Notes: generated by a model from the letters alone, not told the origin. DNA of 64,000 bases from Bacteroidota bacterium (GCA_016720935.1 JADKJP010000006.1:744001-808000); one strand, 5' to 3'. Positions 19,309-28,972 are shown, numbered from the stretch's first letter. A program made the numbers and translations.

Positions 19309-20895
19309 TTATTGAATAATTAATTTCTTAGTGTAATACTTTTCTCCGTCACATACTTTCACACAATAAACTCCACCTGAAATATCTTTTAGACTGATTT
19401 CCTTACTCATTTCATTTAAAATAATTTCTTTAAAAACACTTTCTCCTAGTGCTGTTAATATTTCGATATTTCCTTTCATAATCATTCTTTCAAAGGACAC
19501 AGTGAAATTATTTACCGATGGGTTAGGGAAGATGTAAAAAGAAATATCCGATGCAATTTCATTTATTCCAACATTACTGCATAGCAATGTTATAATCCCT
19601 CCACTACCCACAAGCGGAGTAGGGGTGGTTGTTATGCCGCCTGATGAAATTATAATCAAGGGACTTGCAACTTGGGTAGGAGGTATTGTTGTAATTGTGG
19701 TGGCGTTAATTTCATTACAACCACTATTACCACTGCTATCTGTTTTGATTAAATAAAAGTCATCATAGCTTGTTCCAAAATCACTAGTAGTAGCAGCTAT
19801 AATGTAGCCACCATCATTTGTTTGCTGAAAAGAGTTTCCATGTTCAGAATCTGATCCACCGAAAGTTTTTTTCCAAAGAATATCACCTACGCTATCAACT
19901 TTTATCAAACTAACATCGATTTGTGCCCCAATTATATTAAGTGTTTGGTTACTTAGGAAAATATATCCACTATTGTTTGTTTGAAAAACGCAAGACCCAT
20001 TATTAGTATAATTTGCCTCACCAATAGTTTTTGACCAAAGAAGATTTCCAAAACTATCTGTTTTTATTAAATAGATGTCTCCACTACCAACTCCAAAACT
20101 ACCTGCATAGCCGACAATAATATAACCATTATCAGTCGTCTGCTGAACAGAACTACCTAAATTATAACCAGCACCACCAAAGCTCTTCGTCCAAGTTGTA
20201 TCTCCATACTTATTGGTCTTGATAAGGTAAATATCGCCAATTGAAAATCCATCTGATCCGAAAGTGCCTACAATGATAAATCCACTATCTCTGGTCTGTT
20301 GCACAACATTACCCCAATCATCATTTATGCCACCATAAGTTTTTGTCCAGACTGTATCACCGTTGCTATCCATTTTAATAAAATACACATCTTTCCCCCC
20401 TGCACCAAAACTACTTGTTCCGCCTGTAGCAATGTACCCTCCATCAATTGTTTGTTGAATTGAATTACAAAAATCATAATTTGTTCCGCCAATTGTTTTT
20501 GTCCAAAGGACATTTGCATTAGTATCAACTTTGACTATAAAAACATCATTACTTCCTGCTCCAAAGCTATTTGTTGTACCCGATACGATAAAGCCACTAT
20601 CTGAAGTTTGCTGTACAGAATAACCATCTTCTTCACCAATTCCACCAATAGTTCTCGTCCATGCAGTATCCCCATTTGAATTTATTTTAACTAAATAAAT
20701 ATCATTATCTCCTGCGCCATAGCTTCTTGTCATACCAACAAAAATATAGCCTCCATTGCTTGTTAATTGAACAGAATTACACTCTTCTGCACTTGATGTA
20801 CCCACAATTTTTTCTTGAAAAGTAATTTGAGCAAACCCAATGTTCGAATAAAGAGAAAATAGTAATATCGATAAAAAATGCATCTTTCTTTTCAT
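19309..20895 (-). CDS. SBBP-like repeat protein with T9SS type A sorting domain
   Basis: 528 residues. After the signal peptide (MKRKMHFLSILLFSLYSNIG, cut at FAQ) there are seven regular blades of about 50 residues with the signature 'GG.......S.QQT.DGGYI..G...SFG.G..D.YLIK.DS.G...W.KT', the delta-60-repeat type propeller common in Bacteroidota. A Thr/Pro-rich linker (TTITTIPPTQVASP) leads to the type A sorting domain (ISFYIFPNPSVNNFTVSF, ending YYTKKLIIQ). Seven blades suit a closed propeller. It is probably surface-exposed; the function is not known. Confidence 0.9.
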   Translation of the reverse strand: MKRKMHFLSILLFSLYSNIGFAQITFQEKIVGTSSAEECNSVQLTSNGGYIFVGMTRSYGAGDNDIYLVKINSNGDTAWTRTIGGIGEEDGYSVQQTSDSGFIVSGTTNSFGAGSNDVFIVKVDTNANVLWTKTIGGTNYDFCNSIQQTIDGGYIATGGTSSFGAGGKDVYFIKMDSNGDTVWTKTYGGINDDWGNVVQQTRDSGFIIVGTFGSDGFSIGDIYLIKTNKYGDTTWTKSFGGAGYNLGSSVQQTTDNGYIIVGYAGSFGVGSGDIYLIKTDSFGNLLWSKTIGEANYTNNGSCVFQTNNSGYIFLSNQTLNIIGAQIDVSLIKVDSVGDILWKKTFGGSDSEHGNSFQQTNDGGYIIAATTSDFGTSYDDFYLIKTDSSGNSGCNEINATTITTIPPTQVASPLIIISSGGITTTPTPLVGSGGIITLLCSNVGINEIASDISFYIFPNPSVNNFTVSFERMIMKGNIEILTALGESVFKEIILNEMSKEISLKDISGGVYCVKVCDGEKYYTKKLIIQ

Positions 20896-21389
20896 TGGTA
20901 TGAAATTTTCACTATCGTCAAAGCATTGTGACTAACGGGAAATTCGCTGAACTGCCGACCTTCCACATTTCGCTTTGGAAAGATAACCTGTTTGAGGCAT
21001 TTCAGCAAACAGTTGTTGTTCGCAGTTTTAATGGTTTTCTCCATCACCTTTAGCTCCTGCAGTTTTAATAAAAATCTATTGCGCTAATCTTTGATTGACA
21101 CAGTAAATTTAGTTGTCAGGATTGCAGATAGATTCGCCCGGGTATCCGTAATTCTCTGTGAAATAGTAACCTCAAATTTGACATCTGAAAAGCCTTGATG
21201 AGTGGATGAATATCACACAGTTTAAGGGTAAAGGATCTTGGAGATACTTCGCAGCGGTGACATATCCGTCGCAGTGGGTAAGGAGCACACATGCTGCGCA
21301 GCAGGGTGACTTCGGCATAAACATGCGAACCTCGTGAGCAATGTCATTATTTAATCACAAGAATTCATAATAAGTAAATGCATTTAGAA
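20896..21389. repeat. Gap with a RepB fragment
   Basis: No gene is seen. Positions about 21195-21320 are an inverted RepB fragment (GTGGATGAATATCACACAG, AGGATCTTGGAGATACTTCG), directly followed by the left REP array. Confidence 0.55.
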
Positions 21390-21975
21390 GTGACAGGCCC
21401 TATAGGGCTGTACTTTTGGTAATTCCAGAAACACGGGCATGTTAAGCCCCTTTAGGGGCGCACTCTTTAAACACAACTGCACTCAGATTGGCAGGCCCTA
21501 TAGGGCCTTACTTTTGGTGATTCCAGAAACAAGGGCAAGTCAAGCCCCTTTAGGGGCGCACTCTTTAAACACAACTGCACTCAGATTGACAGGCCCTATA
21601 GGGACTTACTTTTGGTAATTCCATACTACACGGGCAAGTCAAGCCCCTTTAGCGGCGCACTCTTTAAACACAACTGCACTCAGATTGACAGGCCCTATAG
21701 GGCCTTACTTTTGGTAATTCCAGACTGCACGGGCAAGTCAAGCCCCTTTAGGGGCGCACTCTTTAAACACAACTGCACTCAGATTGACAGGCCCTATAGG
21801 GCCTTACTCTTGGTAATTCCAGAAACACGGGCAAGTCAAGCCCCTTTAGGGGCGCACTCTTTAAACACAACTGCACTCAGATTGACTGGCCCTATAGGGC
21901 CTTACTCTTGGTAATTCCAGAAACACGGGCAAGTCAAGCCCCTTTAGGGGCGCACTCTTTAAACGCAACTCATGT
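21390..21975. repeat. Left REP array: six tandem 98-99 bp units
   Basis: The palindrome GGCCCTATAGGGCC or a close variant begins at about 21395, 21493, 21591, 21690, 21789 and 21887, a period of 98-99 bases. Each unit also has a second stem-loop GCCCC-TTTA-GGGGC, followed by the tail GCACTCTTTAAACACAAC. Units are close to identical, with occasional variants such as TAGCGGCG at about 21651. The array ends about 85 bases before the start of the REP-associated transposase at 22060. The same stem-loop and tail appear inverted on the other side of that gene. Confidence 0.9.
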
Positions 21976-22059
21976 GTCAATTTATTCAACACCGTAAAAG
22001 TTCCTGCATATATCGGTTGCATTCGACTCATCCCTCATGTATAATTGTGAAAAAATCAA

Positions 22060-22551
22060 ATGGCAAATACCTACACACAAATACATCTTCAACTCATCTT
22101 TGGAGTAAAATATCGTGAAGCATTAATTAATCCCAATTGGGAAACGGAATTGCATAAGTACATTGCCGAAATTATAATGAACCGTCGTCACAAATTGTTG
22201 TGTATAAATGGGGTTGAAGATCATCTGCATATTCTGATTGGTTACCGTCCATCTGATCCCCTGCCTGATTTGATGGAAGAGATAAAGACGGACTCTAGTA
22301 AGTGGATAAACAAGCGTGGATTTATAAAATATAAATTTCATTGGCAGGGAGGTTATGGAGCCTTTTCTTATAGCAAATCCGATTTGATGAATGTGATTAA
22401 TTATATTAAAAATCAAAAAGAACATCATAGGAAAATCTCCTTTGTTGAAGAGTACAATAAGTTCCTTCAACGCTTTGAGGTTGATTTTGACGAACGATAT
22501 ATTTTTAAACAACCGATTTCAATTTTTGATGACAAGTTATTTGGGAGGTGA
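22060..22551 (+). CDS. REP-associated tyrosine transposase (RAYT, Y1/IS200-like)
   Basis: 163 residues. The HUH motif is EDHLHILIG (about residues 51-59), with both histidines that bind the divalent metal. The single catalytic tyrosine is in the helix segment YIKNQKEHHR after GGYGAFSYSKSDLMNVIN. These are the signatures of Y1 transposases such as IS200 and TnpA-REP. Unlike IS200 it is not surrounded by a single IS end pair but by two arrays of palindromic repeats in opposite orientation (21390-21975 and 22585-23011), the arrangement of a RAYT with its REP sequences. It would cut and rejoin single-stranded DNA at REP stem-loops. The frame is intact and could be active. Confidence 0.88.
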   Translation: MANTYTQIHLQLIFGVKYREALINPNWETELHKYIAEIIMNRRHKLLCINGVEDHLHILIGYRPSDPLPDLMEEIKTDSSKWINKRGFIKYKFHWQGGYGAFSYSKSDLMNVINYIKNQKEHHRKISFVEEYNKFLQRFEVDFDERYIFKQPISIFDDKLFGR

Positions 22552-22584
22552 ATACAGTGAGCCTTTGGTGTCGAAAAGGTATGT

Positions 22585-23011
22585 CTTTAAAGAGTACGCC
22601 CCTAAAGGGGCTTGACGTACTCGTGTTTACAGTATTACCCAAAGTATGGCCCTAACGGGCCTGATAATTCGATAAGCTGAATTGAGTTTCTCATTTTTTC
22701 AATAGAGATTTTTAAGCTGTGTGTTTAAAGAGTGCGCCCCTAAAGGGGCTTGATGTACTCGTGTTTATAGTATTACCCAAAGTCTGGCCCTAACGGGCCT
22801 GATAATTCGATAAACTGAATTGAGTTTCTCATTTTTTCAAGAGAGATTTATAAACTGTGTGTTTAAAGAGTGCGCCCCTAAAGGGGCTTGAGGTATTCGT
22901 GTTTATAGTATTACCCAAAGTATGGCCCTAACGGGCCTGATAATTCGATAAACTGAATTGAGTTATTTATTTTTTCAAGAGAGATTTTTAAGCTGTGTGT
23001 TTAAAGAGTGC
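22585..23011. repeat. Right REP array: three tandem 138-bp units, inverted to the left array
   Basis: GCCCCTAAAGGGGC begins at 22598, 22736 and 22874, and a degenerate fourth (GCCCGCTGCG) at 23012, exactly 138 bases apart each time. Each unit also holds GGCCCTAACGGGCC (22648, 22786, 22924), then TAATTCGATAA, a T-rich stretch and TGTGTTTAAAGAGTGC, which is the reverse complement of the left-array tail. The fourth unit continues straight into RepB copy 2. Confidence 0.9.
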
Positions 23012-23614
23012 GCCCGCTGCGCAAGCTATAACCCTTTTAAAAGCTAACCGCCTTCGAAGCGTTATGCTGCGAAGGATTTTCCAAAATCCTTTGCCCTTAA
23101 ACTGTGTGATATTCATCCACTGATCAGAGCTTTTCAGATTGGAACTTAGGAAGCCGGTATTGGAAGGGAAGGATCAGAGATTGAAAAAGCCGGGTGTATG
23201 GAATGTAATGACCGGTGGTGTGAGGCAATCAACAGCAAGCAAGGCGCTGTTGATTGGCGGAATATTGTGGGTTGGATTGTGTGACAGCTCATTCCGACAT
23301 GGACTTTCGCAAAGGTTTCAGTGAAAGAATCGCTACCTACTTCAGCGACGGAATGACCTTGCACACAGGCATTCACACAACATTCGTCGAGTGGGGACGG
23401 GATTTCTTTACAAATAGATGACGCAATGAAAATAGGTTTTGATGTATTATTATAAAAATAAATAGCTGGAACCAAAAATAAGAACAGAACTATTAGAATT
23501 TTGTAATTTAGCAATCTATCAAGATGCTGTTATAGTATTTTAAATATTTTCCAGATGAACCTGATTATTATATCTATCAATTTTCAATTAATTGAATTTA
23601 CAAACCATTGACCC
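23012..23614. repeat. RepB copy 2 fused to the right REP array
   Basis: From 23012 to about 23400 a near-complete RepB element follows. It starts at CCCGCTGCGCAAGCTATAAC and includes the hairpin GAAGGATTTTCCAAAATCCTT, GGATCAGAGATTGAAAAAGC and GACGGAATGACCTTGCACAC. The rest to 23614 is AT-rich with no gene. The 122-codon minus frame here is repeat-derived. Confidence 0.75.
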
Positions 23615-25201
23615 ATGAAGAATATTCTAAAAATTGCATTGTTTTGGAGCTGTTTAATGTTAAGCTATACTGCCCACGCTCAACTAACCTGGCAAAGAGT
23701 TGTAGGTAGTCCATCTAATGAATCTGTGTTAGATTTAATTTTGACAAATGACAGTAATTATGCCTTTACCGGTTTTATAAATGAATTGGATTCAACACGT
23801 GTGTTATTATGCAAAATGGATCTAAATGGAAATATTATTTGGAATAAAACATATTTAGCGAACTCTTTTTCCTTTGGAAAATCATTGATTGAAACAAATG
23901 ATGGAGGTTACCTGATTGCAGGTGATACTTATGGCGTATTGAATGAAATTATATTGATTAGAACAAACAATATTGGTGATACACTTTGGACCAGGACAAT
24001 ACAGGACACAATGGGCTTAACTTTACGGACCGTTTTTCAAAAGAACAATGGATCATATATTCTGAGCGGTGATTTACTAACATCCAATGGCTTCTGTTTC
24101 ATTGAAATTGATACCGCCGGAAATATTGTATGGTCAAAGAAATATCTGACTAATGAAGTTGCAACATACCAAACGCTTCAAACAACAAATGGGGCACTTT
24201 TTACGGTAGGAGAAGATTGGCGAACATTGGATTCTACGCGGACTTTATGTTTACAGATGGACTCATATGGAAATTTACTTCAGAATAAAACTATTCAGTT
24301 AAGTGGTTCCGAAATGATGTTTGCTCAATCCGTTTCAAATACAGTTGATTCTGGGTTAATTGTTGTCGGTATTGATTATAGCAGGACTTCACCATTTAAA
24401 TTTATTTTGACTAAGCTGAATAATAACATGGATGTCCTTTGGACCAAAGTAATTTCAGATTCTACGGGTGAGTATATGCCGACTGATGTATACATAAAAG
24501 AATGCCTGGATAGTGGATTCATTATTACAGGTGCAGTCCATACAAATTTTCCTGATTCGATGAGTATGTTTCTTCTTAAAACAGATGAACGGGGAAATGT
24601 TTTGTGGTCAAGGATTATGGGAGCTTTGGGTAGTCCATTTGGTGAAGCCGCATATCAGGTAATTCAAAATATTGACGGAGGATATTTGGTTGGTGGTTAT
24701 ACTGATTTTTTAGGTGCATCAACTATTGGAGTCAGAGATATCTATCTTGTTAAAACAGACGGTGAAGGTAACAGCTCTTGTTGGAATTATCCCGGACATT
24801 TCGGTTCGCAAACAGAAAATGTATTAATTGATTCAATCCAGATACAAGTCGATACAGGCATAGTTTGTATTCAACAAAGTGTATCCATTGGAACACCTGT
24901 CTTGCGGAACGATACGCTCTGCTTCACGAGTTCAATACAAGAGGTCAACGGCAATTATCCTAAACTATATTGCCATCCCAATCCGGTCCATGATTTCACC
25001 TTCATATCATTCCCAAATCCAAACAATCTAAAATGTTCATTGACACTTTATGACATGACCGGAAGGGTGAGGAGAAAAATGTTAAGAGTTGAGAATACAT
25101 TGACCAGAATCGAAAAAGGAGATTTGGAAGCAGGACTTTACATTTTTGAAATCAATTCTGAAACGAAAGTAATGGGAGTAGGAAAACTTCTGATTGAATA
25201 G
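23615..25201 (+). CDS. SBBP-like repeat protein with T9SS type A sorting domain
   Basis: 528 residues. The signal peptide MKNILKIALFWSCLMLSYTA is cut after HAQ. Seven blades of the 'D.NGNIIWNKT.......S...T.DGGYL..G' type follow, for example MDLNGNIIWNKTYLANSF and TDERGNVLWSRIMGALG. The C-terminus has a diverged type A sorting domain (LYCHPNPVHDFTFISF, then LYDMTGRVRRKM, then LEAGLYIFEI). It is the same length and blade type as the protein at 19309 on the other side of the RAYT region, but with only moderate identity. It is flanked on both sides by RepB copies. Confidence 0.87.
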   Translation: MKNILKIALFWSCLMLSYTAHAQLTWQRVVGSPSNESVLDLILTNDSNYAFTGFINELDSTRVLLCKMDLNGNIIWNKTYLANSFSFGKSLIETNDGGYLIAGDTYGVLNEIILIRTNNIGDTLWTRTIQDTMGLTLRTVFQKNNGSYILSGDLLTSNGFCFIEIDTAGNIVWSKKYLTNEVATYQTLQTTNGALFTVGEDWRTLDSTRTLCLQMDSYGNLLQNKTIQLSGSEMMFAQSVSNTVDSGLIVVGIDYSRTSPFKFILTKLNNNMDVLWTKVISDSTGEYMPTDVYIKECLDSGFIITGAVHTNFPDSMSMFLLKTDERGNVLWSRIMGALGSPFGEAAYQVIQNIDGGYLVGGYTDFLGASTIGVRDIYLVKTDGEGNSSCWNYPGHFGSQTENVLIDSIQIQVDTGIVCIQQSVSIGTPVLRNDTLCFTSSIQEVNGNYPKLYCHPNPVHDFTFISFPNPNNLKCSLTLYDMTGRVRRKMLRVENTLTRIEKGDLEAGLYIFEINSETKVMGVGKLLIE

Positions 25202-25857
25202 TGGGCTGAAGCATTTATTTAATTTCGATTGTAGAAATTATCCCGCTGCGAAGGCTATAACCCCTTTAAAAGCTAACCGCCTTCGAAGCAGTATGCTGCG
25301 AAGGATTTGTAAAAATCCTTTGCCCTTAAACTGTGTGGTCTTCATCCACTGATCAGTGCTTTTCCGATTGGGATCTAGGAGGCCGGTATTGGAAGGGGAG
25401 GATCAGAGATTGAAAAAGCCAGGTGTATTGAAGTGACGACCGGTGGTGTGAGACAATCAACAGCAAGCAGGGCGCTGTTGCTTGGCAGAATGTTGTGTGT
25501 GGGATTGTGTGAAAGCTCATTCCGCCATGGACTTTCGAAAAGGTTTTAGTGAAAGAATCGCTACCTGCCTCCGACGACGGAATGACCTTGTACACAGGCA
25601 TTCGCACAACATTCCCCGGGCTGGGGGTACCAGATCCTGCGCAGCTGGCTTTCGAAAAGTTTTCGTCGAAAGAATCGTTACCTGCCTCCGACGACGGAAT
25701 GTCCTTGCGCACAGGCATTCACACAACATTTCGTCGAGCTGGGCAGCAGGGGACATATCCTGCGGAGCGGGGGTAGTTGGTCTCCAGAGATGAAATGACC
25801 TTGCTCACGGGATTCTAAACATCAGTCTCCCCAGCAGAAAATTCTTCCCAGCTATAC
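25202..25857. repeat. RepB copy 3 with a duplicated tail
   Basis: About 25240-25640 is a full RepB element. Its last part (CTTTCGAAAAGTTTT, GAAAGAATCGTTACCTGCC, GACGACGGAATGTCCTTGCG) is repeated once more at 25645-25760. Open frames on both strands in this stretch (25353-25793) are repeat-derived and not genes. Confidence 0.75.
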
Positions 25858-26259
25858 TTATAAAATTGATTGTTGCCTAAGAACAGCTAATAAAATTAGT
25901 AGTACCATTGGTAAAACAGTTATCGTAATTGCTTTCAATCGATTTCTATAAGGATTGGTATATGTTTTATTGTATACAAGTATTAAATGATTTGTTCGAT
26001 TTTTATTAAAATGAATTCCAATGATAATCCATAGAGGAATACAAATAATAAAATAAACCATTTTATTTGAAACATATTGTCCATTATTTGGTAGGGGAAA
26101 TATATTAATTCCTATTGTACGTAAAATGATCTCAGCTAAAAATAGAAAGTGAATTATTAAGGTAAAAAGTACATGCGCACTTCCGACAATTCTTCCGTCA
26201 TTTCCACGTTTTTCCCAGAATTTATAGAAATAACAAAAAACAAAATTGTAAATGTTCAT
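25858..26259 (-). CDS. Hypothetical membrane protein
   Basis: 133 residues with three predicted membrane segments (about residues 28-50, 67-85 and 107-127). The segments are separated by short Lys/Arg/Asn-rich loops (FNKNRTNHLILVYNKTYTNP). I do not recognise a family. The 5' end and upstream region (RepA, GTAAATATACAAAACTCC at 26301) are almost the same as those of the Kelch gene at 15504, so the promoter region is shared by copying. RepB fragments lie on both sides, so it sits as an isolated gene in repeats. Confidence 0.6.
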   Translation of the reverse strand: MNIYNFVFCYFYKFWEKRGNDGRIVGSAHVLFTLIIHFLFLAEIILRTIGINIFPLPNNGQYVSNKMVYFIICIPLWIIIGIHFNKNRTNHLILVYNKTYTNPYRNRLKAITITVLPMVLLILLAVLRQQSIL

Positions 26260-26296
26260 CTTTTACTTTGAAATGAAAATAAGGAATTGCTGCCGA

Positions 26297-26475
26297 GAAG
26301 TAAATATACAAAACTCCTGAAAAGTACTTATTTAAAATGCCTTGATCAGTGGATAAATATCACACAGTTTAAGGGCAAAGGATCTTGGAGATCCTTCGCA
26401 GCGTTGACATATCCAGCGCAACTGGGGAACATATCCTGCGCAGCGGGAAGATCCTGCACAGCGGGGTTGTTTTTT
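26297..26475. repeat. RepA copy joined to an inverted RepB fragment
   Basis: RepA (GTAAATATACAAAACTCCTG) at 26301 runs into an inverted RepB fragment at about 26335-26475 (TGGATAAATATCACACAG, GGATCTTGGAGATCCTTCG, CATATCCTGCGCAGCGGG). Confidence 0.6.
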
Positions 26476-26490
26476 GTCCATCCAAAAATT

Positions 26491-26874
26491 TTATACCGCT
26501 AATATTCTTTTGTCTATTTGGGTCCAATAGTCCCTTCTCATCCAATAATAGAAGATATTCCAAAATTTGCAATTGAGTCTATGAAAAATATTTTTTCTCC
26601 GATTGAATCTCTTAGTACATTCTGAAAGTAGCCATTCTTCGTTAAAACCTGCCCATTCTCCAGCCACATTCAATAAGTTTGGTTGTAGAAGCGGAAAAAC
26701 CTCAATCAAATCAATTTTTTTTATTTCACTTAATTCTAGTCCTGATTGTAAAAAAGTATTTGATATTCGGTCAAAGTCCTCACTTGTCAACTCGGTATCC
26801 AAGTAGAATTCGGATAATTCAATCCAAATTTTCCTTCGAGTTTCAAGTTGCTGACTATCCAGAGTATCTTTCAT
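26491..26874 (-). CDS. DUF7079-like small protein
   Basis: 127 residues, soluble and helical. The start 'RRKIWIELSEFYLDTELTSED' and the later LLNVAGEWAGFNEEWL fit the small proteins I know as DUF7079 (function unknown, often near polymorphic toxin or immunity genes). This family name is from memory and not certain. It sits between a RepB fragment and a palindromic element at 26901-27031 like a single-gene cassette. The C-terminus overlaps RepB-adjacent sequence but the frame is clean. Confidence 0.6.
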   Translation of the reverse strand: MKDTLDSQQLETRRKIWIELSEFYLDTELTSEDFDRISNTFLQSGLELSEIKKIDLIEVFPLLQPNLLNVAGEWAGFNEEWLLSECTKRFNRRKNIFHRLNCKFWNIFYYWMRRDYWTQIDKRILAV

Positions 26875-26900
26875 TAGATAATGTTTGTCTTACAATGCTC

Positions 26901-27031
26901 CATAACAGTTGAAAGCTTGCCGAAGGCGGGGCTTTCGGAGCATAAAACAGTCGAGCCACTACAAAGATAATTAAATGCACGAAAACTTTAAATTTTCACT
27001 GTCGCCCCGCTTTTGGCAAGGTGCAGTTATG
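26901..27031. repeat. 131-bp palindromic, attC-like element
   Basis: The ends are CATAAC (26901) and GTTATG (27026-27031), inverted to each other. Inside them are CTTGCCGAAGGCGGGG (26916-26931) and CCCCGCTTTTGGCAAG (27005-27020), which pair at 14 of 16 positions, the other two being G-T. Between the arms is AT-rich DNA. The layout is like a large attC site next to a small gene, but the canonical GTTRRRY core is not exact. No integrase is in the window. Confidence 0.4.
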
Positions 27032-27110
27032 TGTTCCGCTTTCTTACCGTTCATTTTTCTCCAAAAGTGAATATTTATATTTCTTAACTAAAGTCAACGA
27101 GATTAAAAAT

Positions 27111-28484
27111 GGTGATGTCTAATTCTTAGTTGAAAAATTGCATCGTGGTTTCCTGATGACGTGATTTTTGATTGCTTCCTGTAATTTATTTAGATGTTTA
27201 AAGTTATGAATTTTATTCAAATTATTTTCTAATTCCAATAAGGCTGCAGCAACCCATCTTTGTCGTTGATTACTGTTGGTCCAATGCTTAACATTTCGTA
27301 CATATTTCGCCATTTGGGAGTTCAGGTTTTCAATACAATTTGTCGTAGCCAAACTTCTGGAAAATATTTGCGCAACTTTCAATTTGTGGAGTGTAAGCGT
27401 TTCTTCCAAGCCTTCCAGTAGAGAGTTCGCTGCATTTTGATTGATTTTTAAGAGCTCTTTGTGGATGTTTAGCAATACCAGTTTAGCTTTATTGTAATCA
27501 GGTTCCCGGTATGCATTCTGTATTTTTGTTTTAAAATTCGATTTGTCCCGATCACTTAAATAGCTCAGTACATTTTCACGTTTGTGCCACTGACAACGCT
27601 GAATAATTGCTTTTTTTCCAAACACATCGACCACCGCCTTGTGAAGCCCCTTGCTACCATCGATCACGACAAGTAAGCCGTCAGTAAAACTAAATTTCTT
27701 TGCGAGTATTTGTTTAAGCAACTGGCTTATGGCACGGCTATTTTCATTTGATGTTTGAATAAAACCTACCGGAATTTTGATCCCTTTATCCGTCACACCC
27801 AAGGCGACTACCATCTGTTCACTGGCCAGATATTTTCCGTCAATTAACAGTACAACAAAATTGTGATCTTCATAGGTTCGTTCACAAAAATGCTTGAATG
27901 CTTCTTCGCTTTGTTCTTTAAACTCACGACTGACCTGACTTGAACTGAGTCCGAAACTTTCGGCTAAATGGTTAGTTACTTTTTTATAATCACGGGTGCT
28001 GATTCCATGAAGAACCTTTTTGAGAACTTCTTCGGTTGGCTCGGCTAGGTTTCTTAAGTTTTCCAGACCTGGAAGCGGTACACATTTTCCACTTGAAGAT
28101 TCCCTGATTCTTGGAATTTCCACCGGCAATCGATGATCTCCCATTTTGATGCTCCCCGGATTGAAACCGTGGCGATAGAATTTTTTGGGCCCGAAAGTGA
28201 ATGCTCATAACGTTCACCTGTCTTTTCTCTGATAATTTCTTCAAAAATCTGATTAATCATGATTCGACACATCTCAAAATGATTCATCACCATTTCAAAT
28301 TTAATGTCGACTGGTTGGTCGTAAAACCAAGCAATGTTTTCTCGTTGAACTTTTGTAGATTTGCTCATGGTAGTTTGATTTTAGATTTTAGGTCGCAAAT
28401 CAAAAATACTCATTATCAAACCACTTACTTAGCAGCGACTTCGGTAGCTGCTAAGTTTTTTTCAACTAACTTTGGGACTACACC
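27111..28484 (-). mobile_element. IS256-family insertion sequence, copy 1 (1374 bp)
   Basis: The ends are imperfect inverted repeats of about 27 bases: GGTGATGTCTAATTCTTAG at the left and, read inwards from the right, GGTGTAGTCCCAAAGTTAG, both followed by TTGAAAAA. Direct 8-bp duplications TTAAAAAT flank it at 27103-27110 and 28485-28492, as expected for IS256 transposition. The right end holds a hairpin (CTTAGCAGC/GCTGCTAAG, 28428-28455) followed by T7. It lies immediately upstream of the DUF6326 gene. Confidence 0.93.
27119..28368 (-). pseudogene. IS256-family (mutator-type) transposase, one frameshift
   Basis: The start is MSKSTKVQRENIAWFYDQP at 28368. After about 61 residues the frame is lost because the T run at 28181-28186 has six bases where copy 3 has seven; the rest (KFYRHGFNPG onward) is open to 27119. 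Corrected length is about 416 residues, normal for IS256. DDE region: LIDGKYLASEQMV, LLVVIDGSKGLHKAV followed by QRCQWHKRENV, and LLEGLEETLTLHKL. It is nearly identical to copy 3 and clearly related to copy 2. The frameshift may be a sequence error. Confidence 0.85.
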
Positions 28485-28540
28485 TTAAAAATTGTCAAGT
28501 CTACCTTTGTACAATAAATTAATAAAAAGAAATATAAAAA

Positions 28541-28972
28541 ATGAACACAAACGAAAATTCAACAGAAATGACAAACACAAAATCAAAACTTGCAGCATTA
28601 TGGTTATTTGCAATGCTTACTTACACCTATGGTGATGTAGTAACATTAATGGATCCTGTCAAACACGGTGATTTTGAATTGACCGAAGGATTTCTGTTAG
28701 GAGGCTCCATATACATGATGATTCCTCTTTCTATGGTTCTTTTGTCAAGGCTATTGAATTACAAAGCAAACCGATTGGCTAGTATAATAGCAGGCTCAAT
28801 AATGACAACTACTCTGATTATGACATTATTTGCAGCTGTGCCAACTTCGTATTATGTATTTTTCACTGCAATTGAAGTTTTGACTACTGCATTCATTGTT
28901 GGGTTTGCATGGAAGTGGCGTAAAAATGAAGGCAGTATTAACACTACATTCATCGAAGCTAAAACTGTATAA
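28541..28972 (+). CDS. DUF6326 family membrane protein
   Basis: 143 residues with four membrane segments (about residues 17-35, 48-72, 80-100 and 104-124). The segment 'ALWLFAMLTYTYGDVVTLMDP' followed by a glycine-rich LLGGSIYMMIPL is the pattern of the DUF6326 family; the family is assigned from memory. Function is unknown. The IS256 end is only 57 bases upstream, so the native promoter region may have been replaced. The gene is convergent with the Crp/Fnr regulator that follows. Confidence 0.75.
   Translation: MNTNENSTEMTNTKSKLAALWLFAMLTYTYGDVVTLMDPVKHGDFELTEGFLLGGSIYMMIPLSMVLLSRLLNYKANRLASIIAGSIMTTTLIMTLFAAVPTSYYVFFTAIEVLTTAFIVGFAWKWRKNEGSINTTFIEAKTV

Noticed and set aside
21612..21914. 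100-codon plus-strand frame with an internal repeat
   Set aside because: It is the read-through of the REP array; the period of the 'protein' equals the 98-99 base unit.
21390..21975. Regular palindromic repeats that could suggest a CRISPR array
   Set aside because: Units of 98-99 bp are alike over their whole length with no variable spacers, and no cas genes are near. They are a tandem REP array.
28428..28462. Hairpin plus T7 at the IS256 end as an ordinary terminator of a host gene
   Set aside because: It lies inside the IS in all three copies and follows no plus-strand gene; it belongs to the element.
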